Positions 6,147 to 13,762 of a stretch of DNA of 16,475 nt are shown piece after piece (position 1 is the first letter of the stretch; every line of letters begins with the position of its first letter). This stretch comes from Paracoccaceae bacterium (GTDB lineage: Bacteria; Pseudomonadota; Alphaproteobacteria; Rhodobacterales; Rhodobacteraceae): NCBI GenBank assembly GCA_026982515.1, contig JALSGY010000287.1:1-16475 (forward strand), in the 5' to 3' direction. A model generated the notes under the pieces. It did no database searches. It worked only from the letters and a program-made list of their open reading frames with translations, and was not told the origin of the DNA. Made by a program: the position numbers and the translations under genes.

Positions 6147-8560
6147 GGTGGGCTGGCGCACTGATCCTGTTGGCGCTTTTCCCGGCGCACGCCCTGGCCG
6201 AACCTCTGGTGGTCCGTTCCGGGGAACATGCCGGGTTTTCCCGGCTGGTTCTCCAGTTCCCGTCCCTGCCGCAATGGACCTTCGGCATGGTGGAGGGCGG
6301 GTATGAGTTGCGCAGCGATGCAACAGATACGCAGTTTGACCTGTCCCTCATATTCCAGCGTATTCCCCGAACGCGAATCTCCGATGTCTCCTCCCCTGCC
6401 CCCGGCCGCCTTTTCCTGCGCCTGGGATGCCCCTGCAGCCCGGATGTGTTCGAGTTGCGGGGCGGGCGGATCGTCATAGACATCAAGGATGAGGCCGATC
6501 CGGGGGATGCACCGGATTTTCCACAACTTGCCCCTTTGGACGAGGGTGAGGTGTGGAAGGCCGATGCCCGCCCCGAAGCCCCGGCGCGAACCATTCTGCC
6601 CGCGGCCTCCGGTCCAGATCAGCAGAAGAAATCCGTAGAACGGCAAGACAGAGTGCCGCAAGAATTTCCCCAGACGGCCCTCTCCTTCAGCACGGTAACA
6701 CGGCCCGGCGGGGCAGATCGCCCTGACAGCACATTTCTCTTGCCTCTCTCTCCCACCGGAAAGTCCGGAAAATTGCCCGCAATGGAACAGGCCCTCCTGC
6801 TCCAGCTCTCGCGCGCCGCGTCCCAGGGCATGATCCGTCTCGGCACCCCGTTGCCGGAGCCTCGGGCAAGGAACACGAAGCCGAAGCGCGAAGAAAAAAA
6901 AGAGGGCGCCGCGCAAGCCCCGCCCCCCGCGGCCAACGAACCGGCCGCACAGCCGCACTTCAGTATTCAGACAGCGCCCGACAGGGATTCACGAAGCTGG
7001 CCGGCCATCGAACCCGTTACCGAAAACGGCCTCGCCTGCCTGCCCGAGGCCCAGTTCGACATTGCCAGTTGGGGGCCGCCGGATTTGTCCAACGGCCTGA
7101 CATCACCACCAGACCTTGCGGTTCTCGGCGAGTTCGACGAGCCGGAGCCGAACAAGCTGCTTTCCCTGGTGCGCAGTTATCTGTTCCTTGGATTCGGCGC
7201 CGAAGCCAAGGCCACCATGCGCGCTTTCGAAGTGGAACTTCCCGAATTTCCCCTGCTTTTTCAAATGGCCGATGTTGTCGATGGCTCCCGCCCGGTCCCG
7301 AACGGGCCCCTTCAGCGACAACTCAGTTGTGCAACCTCAGGCGCCCTGTGGGCGCTGCTGGCCATCCCTGACACCCCTGCCACTCGCCTCACGGACCGCA
7401 AATCCGTGCTGAAGGCCTTCTCGGCCCTGCCCCCCCATTTGAAAAAGCGCCTCGGCCCTCCGCTGGCCGAGCGCTTCCTCGCCGGCAAGGACATCTCCAC
7501 AGCCACCACCGTGCGCAACATCATGGCCCGCACCCCCGGCAACCCCAGCCCCGGGTTGAACCTTCTCGATGCTTCGCTTGCCAAGGGAAGCGGCAATCCT
7601 GCCGAGGCCCTGGAAAAGTTGCAGCAGATCATCCGTAGCGGCGAGGGGAATGGGGAAACAATGGCCAGGTTCCTCCAGGCCCGGCTGCAGGCTGGCCTCG
7701 ATGTCGAGAGCAAGGACATTGACCTTGCCCTGAGCATGGCAGCCGAATTGCGCGGCACCGAAATCGGCAGCACACTCGCCCGCCTGGCTGTCATGGCCCT
7801 GCTGGAAAAGGGCGAGATCGATACCGCCCTGGAAACGGCCCGGGTGGGGGCGGAAACCGGGCTGATGGAAAACGGACCGGCAGAGAAACTCGCGGCACAG
7901 GCACAGCTTCGCAATGCTTCAACATCGAACGATGCAGAATTTGTCCGTCTGGTGCTGCAGTATCCTCTGCACGATGCCGAGCTTTCCGGTACAGCCAGGG
8001 ATGCCAAGGCGGCAGTGGCGGAAAGGCTCGCAGAACTGGGGCTGGTTTCGCTGGCCCGCAGTTGGATTGATCCGCTTGGCGACTCGCCCAGGGCAAGGCT
8101 GGTTCGAGCCAGAATTGAACTTGCCGACGACAACCCCTCTGCCGTGGAGCCATTGCTAAGCGGCATGAATGCCCCGGAAGCACGGAAATTGCTAGCGATG
8201 GCCCGCGAAATGATGGGAGATCTGGCCACAGCCGCCCGGCTTTACGCCTCGTTGAGCATGACGGATCTGGCGGAAAGCGCGCGCCTTCGCAGCGGCGATT
8301 TCACTGCGCTGGCCAACTCAGATGACAAGATCCGAACAGCTGCGGCACAGTTGCTGGCCGTGGCGAACCCGTCTTTACCACCGGCTGAAGAAGAGCCTCC
8401 TTCCGCTCCGCCCGGCTTGCAAGGCGAAATCCAATCCCAAACGTCTGGTGAAACCCGGCCTGCAGGCCCGGCAGATCCGAAGCTGATCGAAAGCAGCCGG
8501 CGCTTTCTTGGCCAGAGTAAGGCGCTCCGAGACGCCGTGGCGCAATTGCTCGGCCAATGA
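6143..8560 (+). CDS. Large exported protein with AMIN-like N-terminus and helical-repeat C-terminus
   Basis: I do not recognise a named family. The 805-residue product starts with a clear signal peptide (1-20, cleavage after AHALA). Residues about 21-115 look like an AMIN-type beta domain (GFSRLVLQF, RISDVSS, GRIVIDIKD), a fold that in other envelope proteins binds peptidoglycan. A low-complexity linker with a Lys/Glu/Pro stretch covers roughly 120-285. Residues about 310-740 are almost all amphipathic helix pairs (AEALEKLQQII, LARLAVMALLEKGEIDTALETARVG), like TPR or other alpha-solenoid proteins, followed by a Pro-rich tail. Cysteines sit at 96 and 98 (GCPC) and later. The ATG overlaps the motA stop by 4 nt, in the place where motB normally lies, but it has no MotB-type plug, aspartate-bearing helix or OmpA domain. 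A periplasmic stator or scaffold role, akin to rhizobial MotC, is inference. Confidence 0.8.
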   Translation: MRWAGALILLALFPAHALAEPLVVRSGEHAGFSRLVLQFPSLPQWTFGMVEGGYELRSDATDTQFDLSLIFQRIPRTRISDVSSPAPGRLFLRLGCPCSPDVFELRGGRIVIDIKDEADPGDAPDFPQLAPLDEGEVWKADARPEAPARTILPAASGPDQQKKSVERQDRVPQEFPQTALSFSTVTRPGGADRPDSTFLLPLSPTGKSGKLPAMEQALLLQLSRAASQGMIRLGTPLPEPRARNTKPKREEKKEGAAQAPPPAANEPAAQPHFSIQTAPDRDSRSWPAIEPVTENGLACLPEAQFDIASWGPPDLSNGLTSPPDLAVLGEFDEPEPNKLLSLVRSYLFLGFGAEAKATMRAFEVELPEFPLLFQMADVVDGSRPVPNGPLQRQLSCATSGALWALLAIPDTPATRLTDRKSVLKAFSALPPHLKKRLGPPLAERFLAGKDISTATTVRNIMARTPGNPSPGLNLLDASLAKGSGNPAEALEKLQQIIRSGEGNGETMARFLQARLQAGLDVESKDIDLALSMAAELRGTEIGSTLARLAVMALLEKGEIDTALETARVGAETGLMENGPAEKLAAQAQLRNASTSNDAEFVRLVLQYPLHDAELSGTARDAKAAVAERLAELGLVSLARSWIDPLGDSPRARLVRARIELADDNPSAVEPLLSGMNAPEARKLLAMAREMMGDLATAARLYASLSMTDLAESARLRSGDFTALANSDDKIRTAAAQLLAVANPSLPPAEEEPPSAPPGLQGEIQSQTSGETRPAGPADPKLIESSRRFLGQSKALRDAVAQLLGQ

Positions 8561-8644
8561 GGGCCGCGAAGGTGGAAGATTACGGATCCTAAAGGTTTGC
8601 ACCTTACTCATGGGGCCAACCGTGTTGCAAGAACTGCGACCCTC

Positions 8645-9439
8645 ATGATCAGAGCCTTTGCCTTCCCCCGCAAACACCAGCCCGCTACCGGCCACCCCCG
8701 TGTCGGGCAGCTACGCCTGTCGTTTCGCCTGATCGCGGTGCTGGCCCTGCTCTTGCTCCTTTTTCCAAATCCCGGCCATGCCACGACCGATGGCGCCGCC
8801 CTGTGCGAAAGGGCCGCCGCCCAGGCCGCGCGTATCACAGGGGTCCCCCTAGATATCCTGCGCACCATCACGCTGGTCGAAACGGGGCGCCGCAGCAATC
8901 GCAACCTCAGGCCATGGCCCTGGACGGTGAACCTGGCCGGCAAGGGCTACTGGTTCGGCACCCGGGACGAGGCCATGAGTTTTACCGACAGCGCCCTGCA
9001 GCAGGGGGTGCGCAGCCTTGATATCGGCTGCTTCCAACTGAACTACCGTTGGCACGGCCAGGCCTTCGGCTCGGCCAGAGAAATGTTCGATCCTTTCGCG
9101 AATGCCCTTTACGCCGCCCGGTTTCTGCAAGGCCTCTACCGCGAGAAAGGCAATTGGACTGAAGCTGCCGGAGCCTACCACTCCCGCACTCCGAAATTTT
9201 CCGCACGATACATGAAACGCTTCACACGTATCCGGGCCGAACTCGGCAAAGCGGCCCCGATGCCCCTGCCGCTTGCCATGACGAACGACTCTCCTCGCCC
9301 CATATCAACCGGCAACGGCTATCCCCTGTTTGTGCGCAATGACAGTGGGGCGGGCACCTCCGGCTCACTTTTCCCGGCCGGGGTGACGCAGGGTGCACCC
9401 CTGCTGCCTGGCCGGAAGGAGGCCGGCCCATGGTTCTGA
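8645..9439 (+). CDS. Flagellum-associated lytic transglycosylase (SltF-like)
   Basis: This is a predicted periplasmic muramidase that would open peptidoglycan for rod passage. The 264-residue product has a long basic n-region (1-28), a hydrophobic core (LIAVLALLLLLF) and likely cleavage after GHA at 46. The SLT domain spans about 50-200: the catalytic Glu79 lies in TLVETGRRSN, followed by PWTVN, the DIGCFQLNYRWHG motif, FDPFANALYAARFL and GAYHSRTP. A low-complexity tail of about 50 residues follows. Rhodobacter sphaeroides has such an enzyme, SltF, encoded among flagellar genes and acting with FlgJ; this gene resembles it in type and setting. The ATG at 8645 is chosen; a TTG at 8597 is also in frame. 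Its end overlaps flhA by 10 nt. Confidence 0.88.
   Translation: MIRAFAFPRKHQPATGHPRVGQLRLSFRLIAVLALLLLLFPNPGHATTDGAALCERAAAQAARITGVPLDILRTITLVETGRRSNRNLRPWPWTVNLAGKGYWFGTRDEAMSFTDSALQQGVRSLDIGCFQLNYRWHGQAFGSAREMFDPFANALYAARFLQGLYREKGNWTEAAGAYHSRTPKFSARYMKRFTRIRAELGKAAPMPLPLAMTNDSPRPISTGNGYPLFVRNDSGAGTSGSLFPAGVTQGAPLLPGRKEAGPWF
9415..9429 (+). promoter_or_regulatory. Ribosome binding site of flhA inside the preceding gene
   Basis: GGAAGGAGG lies 8 nt before the flhA ATG at 9430, within the last codons of the transglycosylase gene. It is the strongest Shine-Dalgarno I saw on the plus strand and settles the flhA start. Confidence 0.75.
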
Positions 9440-11511
9440 GTACTGGCAGACTGTTCCAGCCTACCATCCTGCTGGCGCTGGCACTGATGGCCGTCATCGC
9501 CATGATGATCCTCCCGATGCCCGCCTGGGTGCTCGACATCGGGCTGGCCCTGTCATTCGGCCTGGCCATCCTGATCTTCACGGTCACCCTGTTCATCGAA
9601 CGCCCGCTTGATTTCTCGGCCTTTCCGACGATCCTGCTGGCCACGTTGATGCTGCGACTGTCGCTCAACGTTTCATCCACCAAACTCATCATCGGCAACG
9701 GCCACACCGGGACCGGAGCAGCCGGCAACGTGATCGAGGGCTTCGCCATGTTCGTCATGGGCGGCAGCGTGTTCATGGGGCTGGTGGTGTTCGGGGTGCT
9801 GCTGATCGTCAATTTCATCGTGATCACGAAAGGTGCAGCGCGCATGGCCGAGGTGGGCGCACGTTTCGCCCTCGACGGCATGCCCGGCAAGCAACTGGCA
9901 ATCGACAGCGACATGTCCGCCGGCGCCATAGATCACACGGAAGCCAAGGCCCGGCGCGAAAGAGACCAGGCCGAAACCACCTTCTTCGGCTCTCTTGACG
10001 GTGCATCCAAATTCGTCAAGGGCGATGCTGTTGCCGGACTCCTGATTACCCTCCTCAACCTGGTGATGGGGCTGGTCATCGGCGTGGTCGTGCACGGCAT
10101 GCCCTTCGGGCAGGCCTTTGAAACCTATGCCATCCTGACCGTCGGCGATGGGCTTGTCTCGCAGATTCCGGCGGTGATCATCTCCATCGCTTCCGCCCTG
10201 CTTCTGGCACGCGGCGGCACCACCGGATCAACCGACGTGGCGCTGTTTTCGCAACTGGGGAAATATCCCGCCGCGCTGGCCACCGTCGCCGTGCTGATGG
10301 CACTGTTTGCCCTGCTCCCGGGCCTGCCCTTCCTGCCTTTCGTTACCGGCGCGGCCGCGCTGGGGGGCTGCAGCTGGCTGGTGGCGCGCGCCGCCGCCCG
10401 CCGGCAGGCAGAGCCGGACACCCCCGCCACCAGCTCCGAGCCGCAGAAAGAACCATCCCTCGGTGACATTCTCGATCTCGATGACATCCACGTGGAATTC
10501 GCGCCTGATCTGGTTCCCATGGTCCTGGACCCGGCCACCGGGCTGGAGGCCCGGATCGATGGTATCCGCCGGCACATCGCCACCAGCTTCGGCCTCATCC
10601 TGCCTGAAATCCGGTTGACCGATAACGCGGCCCTGCCCGTCGGAACCTACGTGATCAGGATCCAGGGCGTCGAACAGGCCCGTGACCGGCTGGAAAGTGA
10701 CCGCCTGCTGGTGCTCAAACCCGACGATGCGGCGGAACTTCCTCCCGGAACCGACGTGCGAGAGCCGGTCTATGGCGCCCCCGCCCGCTGGATCGGCAAA
10801 GCCGAACGGGAGCAGGCAACACTGGTCGGCTGCACCCCGATCAACCCCGCAGAGGTCCTGGCCACCCACATGCTGGAGGTGCTCAAGAAGAACCTCGCGC
10901 GCCTGCTCGGGCTGAAATCCCTGCGCCGCCTGCTGGACGAGTTGACCAGCCTCAGCGACCAGTCCCGCGCCGAAGCCAACCGCCGCCTGCTTGATGAGCT
11001 GATCCCCGACAAGGTGCCGATGGACCTGCTGCTGTCCGTCCTGCGCCTGCTGCTGGAAGAGAGGGTCTCGATCCGCAACCTGCCGATGATCCTTGAGGCA
11101 ATCGCCGAGATTCGCCCCGGCGGCGCCAGCCCCGAGGCAATCTGCGAATATGTCCGCCAGCGCCTCGGCTTTCAGTTGGTGGCCGAGCACCGCCGCCCCG
11201 ACGGCACCCTGCCCCTGATTCAGCTGGCCCCTGAATGGGAGGACACCTTCCGCCGCTACCAGTCCGACCCCGATCAGGGCGGCGATGTCGCCCTGCCGCC
11301 CGAAGAGTTCAACCGCCTCGCAGGCGCGGTGGCCGAGAAGATCGCCCAAGCCGGGGAAACCGGCACATCGCCGGTGATCGTCACCAGCACCCGGCGCCGA
11401 AGATTCCTGCGCTCGGTCCTCAGCGCCAAGGGCATCCTCAATGCCGTCCTGTCCTATGAGGAGCTCGGAACAGAGGCCAGGCCCGCCCTCGTCGGGCTCG
11501 TCCCGGCATGA
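9430..11511 (+). CDS. flhA: Flagellar export apparatus protein FlhA
   Basis: FlhA is the largest membrane part of the export gate. It uses the proton motive force, and its cytoplasmic ring docks chaperone-substrate complexes. The 693-residue length is normal. About eight membrane helices occupy residues 10-325. The FHIPEP-family signature lies after the second helices (LMLRLSLNVSSTKLI, near residue 75-90), and the conserved loop GARFALDGMPGKQLAIDSD with KARRERDQAETTFFGSLDGASKFVKGD follows. A flexible linker (about 325-350, QAEPDTPATSS) leads to the cytoplasmic domain, which includes TLVGCTPINPAEVLATH and LLEERVSIRNLPMILEAI. It starts inside the transglycosylase gene with a strong ribosome binding site and overlaps fliR by 4 nt (ATGA). 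The identification is certain. Confidence 0.98.
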   Translation: MVLSTGRLFQPTILLALALMAVIAMMILPMPAWVLDIGLALSFGLAILIFTVTLFIERPLDFSAFPTILLATLMLRLSLNVSSTKLIIGNGHTGTGAAGNVIEGFAMFVMGGSVFMGLVVFGVLLIVNFIVITKGAARMAEVGARFALDGMPGKQLAIDSDMSAGAIDHTEAKARRERDQAETTFFGSLDGASKFVKGDAVAGLLITLLNLVMGLVIGVVVHGMPFGQAFETYAILTVGDGLVSQIPAVIISIASALLLARGGTTGSTDVALFSQLGKYPAALATVAVLMALFALLPGLPFLPFVTGAAALGGCSWLVARAAARRQAEPDTPATSSEPQKEPSLGDILDLDDIHVEFAPDLVPMVLDPATGLEARIDGIRRHIATSFGLILPEIRLTDNAALPVGTYVIRIQGVEQARDRLESDRLLVLKPDDAAELPPGTDVREPVYGAPARWIGKAEREQATLVGCTPINPAEVLATHMLEVLKKNLARLLGLKSLRRLLDELTSLSDQSRAEANRRLLDELIPDKVPMDLLLSVLRLLLEERVSIRNLPMILEAIAEIRPGGASPEAICEYVRQRLGFQLVAEHRRPDGTLPLIQLAPEWEDTFRRYQSDPDQGGDVALPPEEFNRLAGAVAEKIAQAGETGTSPVIVTSTRRRRFLRSVLSAKGILNAVLSYEELGTEARPALVGLVPA

Positions 11512-12284
11512 TCGCTTTCCCGCCCGAGTTCGCAGATCTCGGCCGCGAGGCTTTCGCGGCCGGGTTTGCCGTCTTTCTCAGGGTGGGCACGGCCATGGCC
11601 CTGCTCCCGGCGGTGGGAGAGCGCTCGGTGCCGCAGCGCATCCGCCTTGCGCTGGCGCTGGCCTATACCGCGGTGGTCGCCCCGGTGGTGATTTCCGCCA
11701 TCCCCACCAGCGCGGGAGGGGGCGCAAATTTCCTGCTCTGGGCCTCCGAGGTGACGGCCGGGCTGGCCATAGGCATCGGCCTGCGCCTGTTCATCATCGC
11801 CCTTCAGGTTGCTGGCTCCATGGCCGCCCAGGCATCGTCGCTGGCCCAGCTGTTCGGCGGTGAGGCCGCCGACCCGGTTCCAGCCATCGGACAGATGCTG
11901 GTCATCGGCGGGCTCGCGCTGGCGGTGACTGCGGGACTGCATGTTCGGATTGCCGAGTTGCTGATCTTTTCCTACGAGATGCTGCCCCCCGGCCGGATGC
12001 CTCTGGCCGAGGCCCTCACATCCTGGGGCGTGGCCGGCGTGGCGCGCATGTTTTCGCTGGCCTTTTCGCTGGCTGCGCCGCTGGTGATCGCCTCGCTCCT
12101 CTACAATATCGCCCTCGGTGCGATCAACCGCGCCATGCCTCAGCTGCTCGTCTCCTTTGTCGGCGCGCCGGCAATCTCGGCCGGGGCCCTGATCCTGCTG
12201 GCCCTCTCGGCCCCCTTCATGCTGGCCGCCTGGCTCGACGCCCTGGGCGGTTTTCTGGACACCCCGTTCACCTGGACGCCATGA
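11508..12284 (+). CDS. fliR: Flagellar export gate protein FliR
   Basis: FliR completes the helical FliP-FliQ-FliR gate. The 258-residue product is standard length, with about six hydrophobic segments. It shows the family-typical N-terminal FLRVGTAMALLPAVGERSVPQRIRLALALA, the AGLAIGIGLRLFIIALQVAGSMAAQ segment, and later YNIALGAINRAMPQL with FVGAPAISAGALILL. It overlaps flhA by 4 nt at its start and flhB by 4 nt at its end, so the three proteins are probably made by coupled translation. The usual neighbour fliQ is absent from the flhA-fliR junction and from the whole window. Confidence 0.96.
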   Translation: MIAFPPEFADLGREAFAAGFAVFLRVGTAMALLPAVGERSVPQRIRLALALAYTAVVAPVVISAIPTSAGGGANFLLWASEVTAGLAIGIGLRLFIIALQVAGSMAAQASSLAQLFGGEAADPVPAIGQMLVIGGLALAVTAGLHVRIAELLIFSYEMLPPGRMPLAEALTSWGVAGVARMFSLAFSLAAPLVIASLLYNIALGAINRAMPQLLVSFVGAPAISAGALILLALSAPFMLAAWLDALGGFLDTPFTWTP

Positions 12285-13372
12285 ACAGCCCCGATGACGA
12301 TACCGAAAAGCAGCACGAGCCAACCCAGAAGAAGCTCGACGATGCACGCAAGAAGGGCGAGGTGCCGCGCTCTGCGGACCTCACCACCGCCGCCTCCTAC
12401 ACCGGTTTCTACATCGTGGCCGGTGTCGCCGGCGCGGCCAGCCTGACGGCCCTTGGCAACAGCCTTTCCGGATTGATCGAAAAATCGCCCCGGCTGGCCA
12501 AGGATGTGTTCGGCGGGGGAGGCACCTCTTTCGGTGGGGCCCTGCTGCTGCAGGTCTCGCTTGCCCTGCTGCCCTGGTTCGCCTTTCCGGCACTGGCCGC
12601 GATCCTGACGGTCATCGCCCAGCGCGCCCTGGTGTTCGCCCCCTCGAAACTGGCCATCAAGGCAAACAGGATTTCGCTGATCGCCAACGCACGCAACAAG
12701 TTCGGTCGTCAGGGGCTGTTCGAGTTCGCCAAGAGTTTCGCGAAGCTGCTGCTTTACTCGGCAGTTCTGGGGCTGTTTCTGGCCGGGTGGGCGCAGGACA
12801 TCATCTATTCCGTCAACATGGAAGGGCGGGTCGTCGTCGCCTTCCTGCTTGCCACCTGTGTGGCCTTCCTGCTGGTGGTGGTGGTGCTCACATTGGCCCT
12901 GGGGGTGCTGGATCTGGCCTGGCAGCGGGCCGAGCACCTTCGCAAGAACCGCATGTCGCACAAGGAACTCGCCGACGAGACCAAGCAGATGGAGGGGGAT
13001 CCGCACATTCGCCAGCAGCGCCGCCAGAAAGGCTATGAGATCGCAATGAACCGGATGCTGGCCGATGTGCCCTCGGCCGATGTGGTCATCGTCAACCCGA
13101 CCCATTACGCGGTAGCCCTGAAATGGAGCCGCGAACCAGGGGCGGCCCCTGTCTGCGTGGCCAAGGGGGTTGACGAGATCGCCGCCCGCATCCGCGAGGC
13201 AGCTTCGGCCGCCGGCGTCCCGATCCGGCGAGATCCGGCTACCGCAAGAGAGCTCTACAATGTCCTTGATATCGGCGAGCAGATCTGGCCGCAGCATTAC
13301 GCCGCCGTCGCCGCAGCGATCAGGTTTGCCGAAGAGGTTCGGCAGAAGGCGGGCAAGGGCACGGCGCCATGA
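12281..13372 (+). CDS. flhB: Flagellar export switch protein FlhB
   Basis: FlhB sets the export order, switching from rod/hook to filament substrates after self-cleavage. The 363-residue product begins with the typical soluble lead (EPTQKKLDDARKKGEVPRSADL), then four membrane helices between about 35 and 220, a charged linker (KELADETKQMEGDPHIRQQRRQK), and the autocleavage site NPTH at residues 272-275 in VVIVNPTHYAVALKW. The catalytic Asn and Pro are intact, so cleavage should occur. The C-terminal part after cleavage is about 90 residues. It starts in a 4-nt overlap with fliR and ends in a 4-nt overlap with the small gene that follows. Confidence 0.97.
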   Translation: MNSPDDDTEKQHEPTQKKLDDARKKGEVPRSADLTTAASYTGFYIVAGVAGAASLTALGNSLSGLIEKSPRLAKDVFGGGGTSFGGALLLQVSLALLPWFAFPALAAILTVIAQRALVFAPSKLAIKANRISLIANARNKFGRQGLFEFAKSFAKLLLYSAVLGLFLAGWAQDIIYSVNMEGRVVVAFLLATCVAFLLVVVVLTLALGVLDLAWQRAEHLRKNRMSHKELADETKQMEGDPHIRQQRRQKGYEIAMNRMLADVPSADVVIVNPTHYAVALKWSREPGAAPVCVAKGVDEIAARIREAASAAGVPIRRDPATARELYNVLDIGEQIWPQHYAAVAAAIRFAEEVRQKAGKGTAP

Positions 13373-13731
13373 CGCGGCAGAGGGAAAGCGATCTGCTCGG
13401 GCTGTTGAAGATGGTTCGCGAGACGGAGCTGGCCCGCCTTGCGGAAAACACCCGCCAGTGCGAGGCCCTGCGCGTGCAAATCGACAGGATGCGCAACATG
13501 GGCAATTCACCAGATGCAACAGGAGAAAACATTCAGGCCTCCCTGATCTGGGCCGGCAGCAGGGCGGCAGAACGCTGGGAGAATTGGAAAACGGCAGAGC
13601 TGGCCCGGCTCAACGGCGAACTGGCCCGGCTGATGGCAGAGCGCGAGGCTCTCATTCGGGCCGCCAGCCGGGCGGTGGGCCGGACCTCGGCCTTCGAAGA
13701 GATGATTCGCGCCAGGCCCCGCAAGGGATGA
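13369..13731 (+). CDS. Small coiled-coil protein, possibly FliJ-like
   Basis: The 120-residue product is nearly all helix, rich in Arg, Glu and Ala, with two coiled-coil arms (about 1-45 and 68-112) separated by a short Gly/Asn/Ser/Pro stretch (MGNSPDATGEN). It has no signal peptide and no membrane segment. This antiparallel-hairpin plan and size resemble FliJ, the export component that links the FliI ATPase to FlhA. Its ATG overlaps flhB by 4 nt, tying it to the export genes. FliJ is too variable to assign by eye, so a general export chaperone or a lineage-specific factor is equally possible. It is the last gene of the plus-strand run. Confidence 0.6.
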   Translation: MTRQRESDLLGLLKMVRETELARLAENTRQCEALRVQIDRMRNMGNSPDATGENIQASLIWAGSRAAERWENWKTAELARLNGELARLMAEREALIRAASRAVGRTSAFEEMIRARPRKG

Positions 13732-13742
13732 ATGCCGATACC

Positions 13743-13762
13743 GGCGCCTCTTCTCAGGCGTC
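13743..13762. terminator. Possible hairpin at the convergent gene junction
   Basis: GGCGCCT, a 6-nt loop and AGGCGTC form a 7-bp stem with one G-U pair, between the ends of the coiled-coil gene and the second FliL-family gene and overlapping the last codons of the latter. It could end transcription from both sides. No T-rich tract follows on either strand, so this is only a weak candidate. Confidence 0.3.

Noticed and set aside
7312..8229. Minus-strand open frame (305 codons) opposite the exported repeat protein
   Set aside because: Its Ser/Ala/Arg-rich composition is the mirror of the helical-repeat codons; the sense frame has a signal peptide, coupling to motA and a consistent fold pattern.
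8592..8605. Small inverted repeat (AAGGT, loop TTGC, ACCTT) between the exported protein and the muramidase gene
   Set aside because: Only a 5-bp stem with no T-rich tract; too weak to call a terminator or regulatory hairpin.
10228..11349. Minus-strand open frame (373 codons) opposite flhA
   Set aside because: Antisense to the conserved cytoplasmic domain of FlhA, with low-complexity composition and no recognisable protein features.
12140..13519. Long minus-strand open frame (459 codons) opposite flhB
   Set aside because: It runs antisense to a certain flhB and part of fliR, is rich in Gln, His and Gly, and has no domain or ribosome binding site. It is a by-product of high third-position GC.
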